Part shown: positions 1 to 8,451 of the stretch, piece by piece
How the letters are laid out: the number at the start of each line of letters is the position of its first letter
Position numbering within the stretch: the stretch's first letter is position 1
Source: Pseudorhodoferax sp. Leaf274
Lineage (GTDB): Bacteria; Pseudomonadota; Gammaproteobacteria; Burkholderiales; Burkholderiaceae_C
Assembly (NCBI RefSeq): GCF_001422445.1
Contig: NZ_LMNA01000010.1
Span: 65,907-116,907 of the forward strand
Reading direction: 5' to 3'
Length of the DNA stretch: 51,001 nt
Notes under the pieces: model-generated
Told to the model about the DNA's origin: nothing
The model's database searches: none
The model's input: the letters and a program-made list of their open reading frames with translations, nothing else
Made by a program: the position numbers and the translations under genes

Positions 1-520
1 GCACTTGTTCGAGCTGAACGAACGCAGTGAGTGGTGCGAGTTGTGCAATGCGCCCAGGCCGCGAGCACCGCAGGTTGCCCGGAGCGCCAGCGGAGGGACG
101 GGGGCACCGGGGTCGCCTTCTCTTTGGTTACTTTCTCTTGGCGAAGCAAGAGAAAGTGACTGCACTGCCGGGGGCATATCCCGGCCTCTGGTGCCAGCAA
201 GAAAAACTACGGTTGATCCACGTGAGGAGGCGGGGATTTCGCCCCCGCACGACGACTGACTTTTCTTGTCTCGCCAAGAAAAGTCAGCAAAAGAAGGCGA
301 CCCCGGTGCCCCTGTCCTTCCGCTTCGCTCCAGGCAACCTGCGGTGCTCGCGCCATGGGCTGCATTGCGCAACTCGCACCGTTCACTGCGTTCACTCAGC
401 TCGGACAAGCGCAATGAGTCAGTGATTGAAGCGCAAGGTGCCCTTGCGCAGCCCATGGCGCTGCGCTCCTCGGCAGGGGCACAGGGGGAAGTCCCACTCG
501 GGCAGTCGCTGCGCTCGGCC
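1..520. repeat. Long palindromic dispersed repeat, copy 1 (left end cut by window)
   Basis: This non-coding stretch is an imperfect inverted repeat. The arm at about 1-162 is the reverse complement, with roughly 80-85% identity by eye, of the arm at about 258-421, around a ~95-base loop that is not shared with copy 2. An outer tail (422-520) also matches copy 2. The same sequence, in the same orientation, occurs at 5334-5991. By symmetry about 100 bases of the left outer arm should lie before the window. Open frames through both arms are not credible genes. I see no transposase or obvious target duplication. Similar spurious-ORF palindromes occur in Comamonadaceae genomes; that association is from memory. 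Bases 521-569, up to the cobW stop, hold nothing I recognise. Confidence 0.85.
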
Positions 521-569
521 GCGAACGGCCGGCGCTGCGCGCGGCGAACGCTGGGAGCGGGCTGTGCCA

Positions 570-1613
570 TCAGGCTTCGACGCCCGCCAGCCCGGCGCGC
601 AGCGCGGCCTCGTCCAGATCCTGGCCGATGAACACCAGCCGCGTGCCGCGCCCCTCGCCGTCGCGCCAAGCGCGGTCGAAATGGTGGTCCAGCCTTCTGC
701 CCACGCCCTGCAGCAGCCAGCGCATCGGCTTGCCCGGAATCTCGGCGAAGCCCTTCACGCGCAGGATGGTCTGCTGCTCCACCAGCCGCGCCAGGGCCGC
801 CAGCAGGCGGTCGCGGTCCACGGCCGGCAGCTCGATGACATGCGCATCGAACGCGTCGTGGTCGTGGTCTTCTTCGTGGTCGTGGTGGCTCACGCGCTGG
901 TCGATGGTGGTCTCGGCCGCCTTGGCCAGGCCCAGCAGCACGTCCAGCGGCAACTGGCCCTGGGTCGACTGCACCACCTTGACGGCGGGCGGCAGCTCCT
1001 CGCGCACGAGGGCCGTCACGCGCGCGACGGCGGCGGCGTCCACGAGGTCGGTCTTGTTCAGCACCACGAGGTCGGCGGCCGAGAGCTGGTCTTCGAACAA
1101 CTCGTGCAGCGGCGACGCGTGGTCGAGGTTCGGGTCGGCGCGGCGCTGTTCGTCCACGGCCACGGGGTTGGCGGCGAACTGGCCGGCGTCGGCGGCCGGC
1201 GTGTCGACCACGGTGACCACGGCGTCCACCGTGAACACGTTGGCGATCTCGGGCCACTGGAAGGCCTGCACGAGCGGCTTGGGCAGGGCCAGGCCGCTGG
1301 TCTCGATCAGCACGGCGTCGATCTGGTCGCGGCGCTCGGCCAGCAGCTGCATGACCGGAAAGAACTCCTCCTGCACGGTGCAGCACATGCAGCCGTTGGC
1401 CAGCTCGTAGAGCGCGCCTTCCTGTTCCTTGCCGTCCTCGTCGCAGCCGATGCCGCAGGCCTTCAGGATCTCGCCGTCGATGCCCAGTTCGCCGAACTCG
1501 TTGACGATCACGGCGATGCGCCGGCCCTGGGCGTTGTCCAGGATGTGGCGCAGCAGCGTGGTCTTGCCGCTGCCCAGGAAGCCGGTGACGATGGTGGCGG
1601 GGATCTTTTGCAT
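570..1613 (-). CDS. cobW: CobW-family GTP-binding metallochaperone
   Basis: This 347-residue G3E-family P-loop GTPase is predicted to handle a metal ion (cobalt for cobalamin, or zinc). Visible motifs are the Walker A GFLGSGKTT at residues 11-19, the metal-binding GCMCC at 74-78, ETSGLALPKP near 104, the guanine-specificity NKTD near 186, a His/Asp-rich stretch at about 243-258, and a C-terminal CobW_C region. The start is ATG at 1613 with GGAG nine bases upstream, 25 bases after the stop of the luciferase-like gene, so it is probably the last gene of the B12 operon. CobW relatives also serve zinc homeostasis (ZigA/YjiA types). The B12 neighbours favour the cobalamin role, but cobN and other corrin genes are not seen here. 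Confidence 0.9.
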   Translation of the reverse strand: MQKIPATIVTGFLGSGKTTLLRHILDNAQGRRIAVIVNEFGELGIDGEILKACGIGCDEDGKEQEGALYELANGCMCCTVQEEFFPVMQLLAERRDQIDAVLIETSGLALPKPLVQAFQWPEIANVFTVDAVVTVVDTPAADAGQFAANPVAVDEQRRADPNLDHASPLHELFEDQLSAADLVVLNKTDLVDAAAVARVTALVREELPPAVKVVQSTQGQLPLDVLLGLAKAAETTIDQRVSHHDHEEDHDHDAFDAHVIELPAVDRDRLLAALARLVEQQTILRVKGFAEIPGKPMRWLLQGVGRRLDHHFDRAWRDGEGRGTRLVFIGQDLDEAALRAGLAGVEA

Positions 1614-1638
1614 GGGTCGGTTCTCCAGAGTGTTGGGG

Positions 1639-2643
1639 TCAGAAGGAGCGCAGCGCGGGCAGCACCTCGCGCGCGAACAGGCGCATGGCCTGCAGCGCCT
1701 GGGCGTCGCTCCACAGGCCGTTGGCGTTGAACACGCAGCGCAGGTGGCCGATGCCGGTGCGCGCGCGCAGCGTGGCGATCTGGTCCAGGCACTGCGCCGG
1801 GCTGCCGCAGACGAACTGCTCGCGCAGCACGCGTTCGGCGTCGATGGGGGGCACCTGCTCGGGCGGCACGCCGCGCCGGCCCGCGAAGTACACGCGGCGC
1901 TGGTAGAGCTGCGGCCACAGCGTGGCCAGTTGCCGGGCCACCGCCGCCTCGTCGGGTGCGATGCAGACGTAGCGCGCCAGCGACGAGCGTGCCTGCAGCG
2001 CGGCCGCGTCGCCGCCCTGTGCCGCGGCCTGCGCGTGCAGCTGCGCGAGCTGGGCGCCTTCGGGCGGCTCCAGGCTCAGCAGCAGCGGCAGCTCCTGCGC
2101 GAGCGCGAAGCCCAGCGTCTCGGCCGTCGTGCCGGCCACGTACATGGGCGGATGCGGCCGCTGCACGGCCGGCGCCAGGGCCGCGCGCGGCGGAAACTGC
2201 CACGGGCCCTCGCCGGCCGCGAGCGGCTCGCCGCGCAAGGCCTGGCGCAGCAGCCGGCAGGATTGCTCGAAGCGCGCGCGGGTGTCCTGCGGCGCGATCT
2301 GCAGGGCCTGCAGCGCCGCGGGCTCGGTGCCGCGGCCCAGCCCCAGGTCGAGCCGGCCGCCGCTCTGGAAGTCCAGCTGGGCCACCTCTTCGGCCAGCAT
2401 CAGCGGGTGGTGCACGGGCAGCACCAGCACCGAGGTGCCCACGCGCAGCCGCTCGGTGCGCGCCAGCAGCGCGGCGGCCAGCAGCAGCGGCGAGGGATAC
2501 GGCCAGGGCTGCTCGGGCACGCGGAATTCGTTGAACCACACGCCGTCGAAGCCCAGCCGCTCGGCCTCCTCGAACAGCGCGAGAAAGCCGCGGTGGTCGC
2601 CGCGCGTGGCCTCGCGCGTCCAGCCCGCCAGGTCAATCCGCAT
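1639..2643 (-). CDS. Luciferase-like (LLM class) flavin-dependent monooxygenase
   Basis: This is a 334-residue TIM-barrel protein of the bacterial luciferase-like superfamily, expected to use reduced FMN (F420 in some relatives) and O2 on an unknown substrate. The N-terminal strand and the segments RVGTSVLVLPVHHP and LDLGLGRG are typical of the family. ATG at 2643 is chosen over 2649 because AGGAGG lies six bases before it. The start overlaps the end of btuD by 11 bases, implying translational coupling inside the B12 uptake operon. No signal peptide is seen, so it should be cytoplasmic. The substrate cannot be read from sequence. The placement between btuD and cobW suggests a task in corrinoid or lower-ligand metabolism, but this is inference. 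Confidence 0.85.
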   Translation of the reverse strand: MRIDLAGWTREATRGDHRGFLALFEEAERLGFDGVWFNEFRVPEQPWPYPSPLLLAAALLARTERLRVGTSVLVLPVHHPLMLAEEVAQLDFQSGGRLDLGLGRGTEPAALQALQIAPQDTRARFEQSCRLLRQALRGEPLAAGEGPWQFPPRAALAPAVQRPHPPMYVAGTTAETLGFALAQELPLLLSLEPPEGAQLAQLHAQAAAQGGDAAALQARSSLARYVCIAPDEAAVARQLATLWPQLYQRRVYFAGRRGVPPEQVPPIDAERVLREQFVCGSPAQCLDQIATLRARTGIGHLRCVFNANGLWSDAQALQAMRLFAREVLPALRSF

Positions 2644-3412
2644 GGCCATCCTCCTGCAGGCGGTGGGCGCGCAGCAGCGTGTGCGGCGGCACCGGCACGC
2701 GCTCGAAGCGCACGCCGAACACGGCGTCGAGCGCCGGCGCGTGCAGCAGCGCGGCGCCGCCGTCGAGTGCCACGCGGCCCTGGTCCAGCACCACCACGCG
2801 CTCGAAATGCTGGAAGGCCAGGTCGAGGTCGTGCATGGCGACGACCACCAGCCGCTCGCGCCCGCGTGCGGCCAGCGACTGCACCAGCGCGAGCCGGTGG
2901 CGCACGTCCAGCGCCGCGCCGGGCTCGTCGGCCAGCAGCACGGGCGGATCGGTGGCCAGCACGGTGGCCAGCAGCGCGCGGGCCTGCTCGCCGCCCGACA
3001 GCGTGGACCAGCGCCGTGCGGCAAAGGCGGCCAGGCCGGCCTGGTGCAGCACGGCGGCGGCGTCCAGCGCAGCCGCCTGCCCGTCCAGCCGCATGGCGAC
3101 GAGCTCGTCCACACGCACATCCCAGTGCGGCTCAAAGTGCTGCGGCATGTAGCCCACGGCCTGCGCGCGGCGCGCCACCGGCAGGCCGGCCAGGTCCACG
3201 CCGTCGAGCAGCACCCGGCCCGCGTGCGGCGCCAGCAGCCCGGCCAGCAGTGACAGCAGCGTGGACTTGCCGGCACCGTTGGGGCCGACCAGGGCCACGG
3301 CGCTGCGCGCGGGCAGGTCGAGGCTGACCGCGTCGACCACGGTCCGGCCACGCCGGCGCAGCATGAGGCCGTGCGCCTGCAGGCGCGACACGGTAGTAGA
3401 CGGCTCGCTCAT
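2633..3412 (-). CDS. btuD: Cobalamin/metal-chelate ABC transporter ATP-binding protein
   Basis: This 259-residue ABC ATPase energises import with the adjacent permease and binding protein. Walker A is GPNGAGKST (about residues 43-51), the signature is LSGGEQ, Walker B is VLLADEP followed by a D-loop, and the switch His is in AMHDLDL. The start ATG overlaps the btuC stop as ATGA (3409-3412), showing coupling. The family (FecE/BtuD/FhuC) handles B12, heme or siderophores. B12 is preferred because the operon starts with a cobalamin riboswitch. The ATPase frame is also open upstream across btuC, but the ATGA start is the sensible one. Confidence 0.9.
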   Translation of the reverse strand: MSEPSTTVSRLQAHGLMLRRRGRTVVDAVSLDLPARSAVALVGPNGAGKSTLLSLLAGLLAPHAGRVLLDGVDLAGLPVARRAQAVGYMPQHFEPHWDVRVDELVAMRLDGQAAALDAAAVLHQAGLAAFAARRWSTLSGGEQARALLATVLATDPPVLLADEPGAALDVRHRLALVQSLAARGRERLVVVAMHDLDLAFQHFERVVVLDQGRVALDGGAALLHAPALDAVFGVRFERVPVPPHTLLRAHRLQEDGHAD

Positions 3413-4416
3413 GCCGACCGCAGCCGCCGCGCCAGCAGCACGATGAAGAACGGCCCGCCGGCCACGGCGGTGATGAGGCCCAGCGGCACTTCGGCCGGCG
3501 GCAGCGCCGCGCGCGCGATGGCGTCGGCCACGGTCACGACGATGGCGCCGACCAACGCCGAGGCCGGCAGCACCTTGCGGTGCAGCGGGCCGACCATCCA
3601 GCGCGCGATGTGCGGCGCGGCCAGCCCGACGAAGGCCACCAGGCCGCCATAAGCCACGGCGGCCGCCACCACGAGCGAACCCACGAGCACGGCACGCGGC
3701 ACGAAGCGCGCCACGTCCAGCCCGAAGCCCTGGGCCGCCTGGTTGCCCAGGCCCAGCAGGTCCAGCCCACGCGCGATGGCGCGCGTGGCCGCCACGCAGG
3801 CCGCCGTGATCAGCGCCAGCACGGCGAGGCCTGCCCAGCTGGGCGTCTGGATGCCGCCCAGCACCCAGCTCATGACGACCTGCAGGCTCACGGTTTCGTC
3901 GGACAGGGCCAGCATCAGGAACGAGCGCACGGCGCCAAGCACCGCCGCCAGGGCTACGCCGGCCAGCAGCAGCCCGGCGGCATCGAGCGCGCCGGCCACG
4001 CGCGCCACGCCCAGCACCAGCATGGTGGCGCCCCAGGCGCCGAAGAAGGCCAGCGAGGACAGCGTGAGCGCCTGCGGCAGCCCCAGCGGCACGAGCAGCG
4101 CGATGGTGGCGCCCAGCGCCGCGCCGCCGGAGGCGCCGAGCAGGTAGGGCTCGGCGAGCGGGTTGCGGAACACGCCCTGGAACACCGTGCCCGACAGGCC
4201 CAGCAGCGCGCCGACCAGGGCGGAAGCCAGCACGCGCGGCAGCCGCCACTCGAACAGCAGGCGGCTGCGCAGCGTCTCGTCGCCGAGCACGGCCCGCCAG
4301 ACGTCGGCCGGGCTGGCCCATTGGTGGCCCGCGCAGGCGCCCAGCAGCAGGCACCCGGCCAGCAGGGCCCAGGCGGCGCTCCAGGCGCGCCACGGGATCA
4401 CGCGGGATGCAGCCAT
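3409..4416 (-). CDS. btuC: Cobalamin ABC transporter permease (FecCD family)
   Basis: This is a 335-residue, very hydrophobic inner-membrane protein with about nine to ten membrane segments, the normal size for BtuC/FecCD permeases (about 330 residues). Family signatures include LPRVLASALVGALLGLSG and the conserved NPLAEPYLLGASGGA segment. The start at 4416 lies inside btuF (19-base overlap) and the stop overlaps the btuD start. It forms the membrane channel dimer that receives substrate from BtuF and is driven by BtuD. Assignment to B12 rather than iron-siderophore rests on the riboswitch and cobW context. Confidence 0.9.
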   Translation of the reverse strand: MAASRVIPWRAWSAAWALLAGCLLLGACAGHQWASPADVWRAVLGDETLRSRLLFEWRLPRVLASALVGALLGLSGTVFQGVFRNPLAEPYLLGASGGAALGATIALLVPLGLPQALTLSSLAFFGAWGATMLVLGVARVAGALDAAGLLLAGVALAAVLGAVRSFLMLALSDETVSLQVVMSWVLGGIQTPSWAGLAVLALITAACVAATRAIARGLDLLGLGNQAAQGFGLDVARFVPRAVLVGSLVVAAAVAYGGLVAFVGLAAPHIARWMVGPLHRKVLPASALVGAIVVTVADAIARAALPPAEVPLGLITAVAGGPFFIVLLARRLRSA

Positions 4417-5309
4417 CGAGCGAGCTTCTCCACGCCATCGAGCGTGCGCGGCCCGGGGATCAGGAATTCGGAGCGCGAGACGGTGACCGCGCGGCCGCTG
4501 CGCACGGCCCGCATGCCGCGCCAGCCGGGCTGGCCGACGAGGTCGCGCAGGTCCGTGTCGGCGCCGGCGAACAGCAGCACGTCGGGGTCGGCCGCCAGCA
4601 CGGCCTCGGGCGAGACCTGGGGCACGGCGCCAGCGCCGGCCAGCGCGAAGCGGCCGCCCGCGCGCAGCATGGCCTCGCCGGTGTAGGTGTTGGCGCGCGC
4701 CACCAGCAGCATGCCGTTGCCCAGGCGTCCGGTCAGCATCAGCATGCGCGGCGCGGGGCGGCCGGCCACGTGCGCATCGACCTGCGCCAGCCTGGCCTGC
4801 AGGTTGCCGGCCAGTGCCTCGCCGCGTTCGGCCACGCCCCCGGCCTGCGCGATGAGGCGCACGTTGCCGATGACCTCGGCCAGCGAGCGGCTCAGCAGCA
4901 CCAGGATGGGCACGCCGATGCGCTCCATCGGCGCCACGAGTTGGTGCGCGGCCTGGCGCGCGGGCGTCACGACCACGAGGTCGGGCCGCTGCGCCACCAC
5001 CGCATCGGCCGAGAAGCCGAGGCGCCCGCCGACCTTGGCGATGCGCTGCACCTCGGGCGGAAAGCGCGTGAAGTCCTCCACGCCGACGATGCGGTCCAGC
5101 ATGCCGAGCGCGACCACCAGCTCGGTGTTGGACGAGAAGATGGTCACGATGCGCTGCGGCGGCGCGGGCAGGACCACGCGGCGGCCGAGGGCGTCGTGCA
5201 GCACGGTGGGCGCGGCGCGCGCGGGCAGGCCGGCCAGCGCCAGGCCGCCGGCGGCGCAGTGGCGCAGCAGGGCCCGGCGCGCAGTAGATGACGAGGCCAT
5301 CTCAGTCAT
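4398..5309 (-). CDS. btuF: Periplasmic cobalamin-binding protein of ABC importer
   Basis: This is a 303-residue cluster-A-3 substrate-binding protein (TroA/BtuF fold, PF01497 type). An N-terminal signal with RR...LLRHCAAGGLALAGLPARA is followed by LPAPPQRIVTIFSSNTELV and, later, PDLVVVTP, as in BtuF/FepB relatives. It should deliver B12 to BtuCD in the periplasm. Two starts are possible, 5309 (MTEMASS) and 5300 (MASSS); neither has a clear Shine-Dalgarno sequence. The palindromic repeat ends only about 25 bases upstream, so the original leader may have been altered. The 3' end overlaps btuC. Confidence 0.88.
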   Translation of the reverse strand: MTEMASSSTARRALLRHCAAGGLALAGLPARAAPTVLHDALGRRVVLPAPPQRIVTIFSSNTELVVALGMLDRIVGVEDFTRFPPEVQRIAKVGGRLGFSADAVVAQRPDLVVVTPARQAAHQLVAPMERIGVPILVLLSRSLAEVIGNVRLIAQAGGVAERGEALAGNLQARLAQVDAHVAGRPAPRMLMLTGRLGNGMLLVARANTYTGEAMLRAGGRFALAGAGAVPQVSPEAVLAADPDVLLFAGADTDLRDLVGQPGWRGMRAVRSGRAVTVSRSEFLIPGPRTLDGVEKLARWLHPA

Positions 5310-5333
5310 CCATGGCGCTGCGCGCCCAACGAC

Positions 5334-5991
5334 GGGGCCGAGCGCAGCGATGGCCCGAATGGGACCCCGCGCCCGGGGCCCCTGTGCCCACGCCGAGGAG
5401 CGCAGCGGCCTGGGCGGCGCGGGGAACCTCGCGCTTCAACATCTGACCCATTGCACTTGTCCGAGCTGAACGAAGGCAGTGAGTGGTGCGAGTTGTGCAA
5501 TGCGCCCAGGCCGCGAGCACCGCAGGTTGCCCGGAGCGCCAGCGGAGGGTCGTGGGGACCGGGGTCGCCTTCTCTTTGGTTACTTTCTCTTGGCGAAACA
5601 AGAGAAAGTGACTGCGCCGCCGGGCGCACATCCCGGCCTCTGGTGCCTGTGCGAACGCAGTGTGTTCTATGCACACCCCCTGCCGATCGGCGTTCGGAGG
5701 TGGGGCTATCCACCCCACACCCGGACTTACTTTTCTTGTCTCGCCAAGAAACGTAAGCAAAAGAAGGCGACCCCGGTGCCCCTGTCCTTCCGCTGCGCTC
5801 CAGGCAACCTGCGGTGCTCGCGCCATGGGCTGCATTGCGCAACTCGCACCGTTCACTGCGTTCACTCATCTCGGACAAGCGCAATGAGTCAGTCATTGAA
5901 GCGCAAGGTGCCCTTGCGCAGCCCATGGCACTGCGCTCCTCGGCAGGGGCACAGGGGGCAGTCCCACACGGGCCATCGCTGCGCTCGGCCT
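5334..5991. repeat. Long palindromic dispersed repeat, copy 2 (complete)
   Basis: This is a ~658-bp imperfect palindrome lying between btuB and btuF. The outer boundaries are the matching inverted segments at 5336-5357 and 5969-5990 (ggccgagcgcagcgatggcc and its complement). Inner arms are about 5451-5611 and 5725-5888, with a ~113-base loop. The inner arms and the right tail align directly with copy 1, while the loop does not. No coding capacity is credible on either strand. A transcript crossing it could fold into a very long hairpin. The remaining bases 5310-5333 and 5992-6056 show nothing else. Confidence 0.88.
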
Positions 5992-6056
5992 CGCGTTCGG
6001 GCCGTCGCTGCGCTCGGCCCATGGCCGCACTGCGGGCGCCTAGGTATCGTGGCATC

Positions 6057-8306
6057 TCAAAAGTCGACGTGCAGCCCGACCAGCAACTCGCGCCCCGGCA
6101 TCGACGTGCCACACCCGCCGTTCTGGAACGCCGCGTTCGCCGTGCAGGGCGAACGGTCCAGCGCGATGAAGATGGGGTGGCGGTTCAGGTCGAACAGGTT
6201 GTTCACGCCGGCGAACAGCTTCACGCCCTGCGACACGCGGTAGTCGGCACGCAGGTTCCACACCGTGAACGCGCCCTTGCGGTGGATGAACGTGCTGCTG
6301 GGTTCGCCCTGCGGCACGAGCAGGTTCTCCTCGGTGTCGTACCACATCGGTCCGCGCAGCAGCGCCGAGAGCTGCACCGTCCAGGCGCCTGCGTCGCGCT
6401 GCGCGCCCTGGCCGTAGCGCAGGCCGGCCGAGGCCTCGTAGCGGTACATGCGCTGCACCTTGTCGGTGTTGGCCGTGGCGGCCACGCCCTTGTCGCGCAT
6501 GTCGAAGTGGTAGTAGCCGCTGGCGAAGGCGTCGAGCACGCGGCCGGGCATCTGCAGCGCGCGCGCCAGGTCCACATTGCCGTTGAACTCGATGCCGCGT
6601 GCCACGATGTCGGCCGCGTTGTTGGCGTAGTCCGAGGTGTTGGTCGCGGGCCCGCGCGAGACGGTGACGATGCGGTCGGAGATGGTGTTCTGGAACAGCG
6701 CGGTGTCCAGCCGCCAGCCCGGTGCCTGCAGCGTGCCGCCGACCTCGATCTGCCGGCTCGTCTCCGGCTGGAGGTTGGCGTTGCCGAAGATGCGGCCGCC
6801 GCCCACGGCCGTGAAGTCCGAGGCCAGTTCGGTGGCGGTCGGGGCACGGAAGCCGGTGGATGCGCCGGCGCGCAGGTTCAGCAGTTCGCTGGCCTTCCAG
6901 GTCGCGCCCGCGGACCAGGTGTGGGTGTCGTACCTGCGCGTGGTGCTCACCGCCAGCGGCAGGTTGGGCGTGGTGTCGAAGCGCGTCCGGCCCCAGGTCT
7001 TGCGCAGGCCGGCGCGGAGCAGGAGCCTGTCGTCCAGCAGCGCCTGTGCGTCCTCGAAGTACAGCGCATGCACCTCCTCGGTCTGGTTGTTGTCGTAGGG
7101 CGCGACCTGGCCACTGGGGCCGCCCGGCAGGGCCACCCGCTCGCGGACGGAGCGCAGGCGGCTCTTCTCCCAGTCCAGGCCCAGCAGCAGGTCGTTGCCC
7201 TGCCCGAGCTTGAAGCGCGGCTGCAGGCGCAGGCCGCTCACGTCCAGCGCACGGTTGTTGTAGTCGCGCGAGGTACCGGGCACGGCGCTGGTGCCGGAGC
7301 GGACCACGGGCGAGGCCCAGTGGAATTCGTCGACGTCGGCCAGGTCGTAGGCCTGCGCCAGCCAGCTCACGCGCTGGTCGGCGGTGGCGCCCTCGTAGCG
7401 CAGGTCGAGCGAGCGGTTGCTGCGGTCGTCGCGGCTATAGATGTTGGCGCCCGATCCGCGGAAGCCCGCGTTGTAGATGCCGTCGGTGCGCAGCTGCAGC
7501 TCCACGCGGTGGTGCTCGGCCAGTTGCCAGCCCAGCGCGCCGCTGGCGCCGCGGCGCTCCCAGCCGGTGTTGGCCATGGTCGTGCCGCCCTCGCCGCCAC
7601 CCTTGCCGGTTTGGTAGTCCCCGCGCTCGCCGCCACCGAAGCCAAGGTACCAGTCGAACCTGTCGCTCGCGCCCGCGGTCTGCGCATGGGCGCGCCACAG
7701 GCCCCAGGAGCCGGCCGTGAGGTCCACGCTGGAGCCGGGCGTCGTCGCGCCGGTCTTCATGATGATGTTGACCACGCCGCCCATGTTCTGGCTGCCGTAG
7801 ACCACCGAGCCGGGGCCGCGCACGATCTCGATGCGCTCCACGTCGGACGGGCTCAGCTTGGACAGGTTGGCCGTGCCGGCGCGGCGGCCGTTGACCAGCA
7901 CCAGCACCTGGCTGCGGAAGTCGCGGCCCTGCCCGTCGGTGGCGGCGCCGCGGATGTTCATCGAGGTCTGGGCGGCCGTCCACTCGCTCAGGAAGCCGAC
8001 GGCGTTCTCGGCCAGGAGGTCGGTGACCGAGCGCGCGCTGGAACGCGCGATGGCCTCGCGGTCGATGGTCTGCGTGGTGGCGGCGATGCGGCTGCGGTCT
8101 TCGGGCCGGGCCGTGGCGGTGACGAAGACCTCGTCCAGCGCGCCGGAGGAAGGCGCCTGTGTCTGGCCCTGTGTTTGGCCCTGTGTCTGCGCCTGGGCCG
8201 GGCCGGCACCGCACAGCGCCAGCGCGGCGGCCAGCAGGGAAGACGGGGGAAGGAATCCGCCCGGGGCGGCCGTGCGCCGACGGCCACGGGATGGGGTATT
8301 GCGCAT
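6057..8306 (-). CDS. btuB: TonB-dependent vitamin B12 receptor
   Basis: This 749-residue outer-membrane receptor should take up cobalamin (or cobinamide) using TonB energy. It has a long signal peptide ending near AQA, a short TQGQ repeat, and a TonB-box-like DEVFVTATA. A plug domain follows, with TTQTIDREAI, VLVLVNGRRAG, VERIEIVRGPGSVVYGSQ and GGVVNIIMKTG. A long beta-barrel ends in an aromatic terminal strand (LLVGLHVDF). The ATG at 8306 is chosen because the open frame upstream runs through the riboswitch. No strong Shine-Dalgarno sequence is visible; GGGAGAG is about 25 bases away. Function as BtuB is supported mainly by the cobalamin riboswitch directly upstream and the btuFCD genes downstream. 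Confidence 0.92.
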   Translation of the reverse strand: MRNTPSRGRRRTAAPGGFLPPSSLLAAALALCGAGPAQAQTQGQTQGQTQAPSSGALDEVFVTATARPEDRSRIAATTQTIDREAIARSSARSVTDLLAENAVGFLSEWTAAQTSMNIRGAATDGQGRDFRSQVLVLVNGRRAGTANLSKLSPSDVERIEIVRGPGSVVYGSQNMGGVVNIIMKTGATTPGSSVDLTAGSWGLWRAHAQTAGASDRFDWYLGFGGGERGDYQTGKGGGEGGTTMANTGWERRGASGALGWQLAEHHRVELQLRTDGIYNAGFRGSGANIYSRDDRSNRSLDLRYEGATADQRVSWLAQAYDLADVDEFHWASPVVRSGTSAVPGTSRDYNNRALDVSGLRLQPRFKLGQGNDLLLGLDWEKSRLRSVRERVALPGGPSGQVAPYDNNQTEEVHALYFEDAQALLDDRLLLRAGLRKTWGRTRFDTTPNLPLAVSTTRRYDTHTWSAGATWKASELLNLRAGASTGFRAPTATELASDFTAVGGGRIFGNANLQPETSRQIEVGGTLQAPGWRLDTALFQNTISDRIVTVSRGPATNTSDYANNAADIVARGIEFNGNVDLARALQMPGRVLDAFASGYYHFDMRDKGVAATANTDKVQRMYRYEASAGLRYGQGAQRDAGAWTVQLSALLRGPMWYDTEENLLVPQGEPSSTFIHRKGAFTVWNLRADYRVSQGVKLFAGVNNLFDLNRHPIFIALDRSPCTANAAFQNGGCGTSMPGRELLVGLHVDF

Positions 8307-8372
8307 GCGTCGTTTCGTTCTTGCCCCGCTCTCCCGCAGGGCAGATCCACTGAACACACCACGGCGCACGCA

Positions 8373-8451
8373 TTGCGACCCGGTCCGCGCACCGAGGGCG
8401 CAGTCCCGCGTCGGACCAGCGCACGCCCGCGGTGTCCGAAGTCGATCGCAA
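8373..8451 (-). other. Structured spacer between riboswitch and btuB
   Basis: The leader between the B12 box and btuB can fold. An outer helix pairs tcgcaa (8446-8451) with ttgcga (8373-8378), and an inner helix pairs 8412-8419 with 8380-8387 (seven Watson-Crick pairs and one G-U). This may be part of the expression platform or an attenuator. There is no U-tract, so a classical intrinsic terminator is not evident. The role is inferred. Confidence 0.35.

Noticed and set aside
1639-3351. Possible fusion of the ABC ATPase with the luciferase-like monooxygenase
   Set aside because: The upstream part of that frame is not the ATPase frame; the ATPase reads in another frame and ends at 2633, and the monooxygenase has its own AGGAGG and ATG at 2643.
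5306-6112. Long open frames through the palindromic repeat (several on both strands, also at 27-425 and 207-395)
   Set aside because: They lie in inverted arms that are mirror copies, lack ribosome sites and have Arg/Ser/Pro-rich composition typical of out-of-frame GC-rich DNA. The repeat itself explains them.
8157-8190. Three imperfect 12-base repeats near the btuB signal peptide (TQGQ repeats) considered as a regulatory repeat
   Set aside because: They are in frame and encode a short polar linker after the signal sequence, which is ordinary for TonB receptors.
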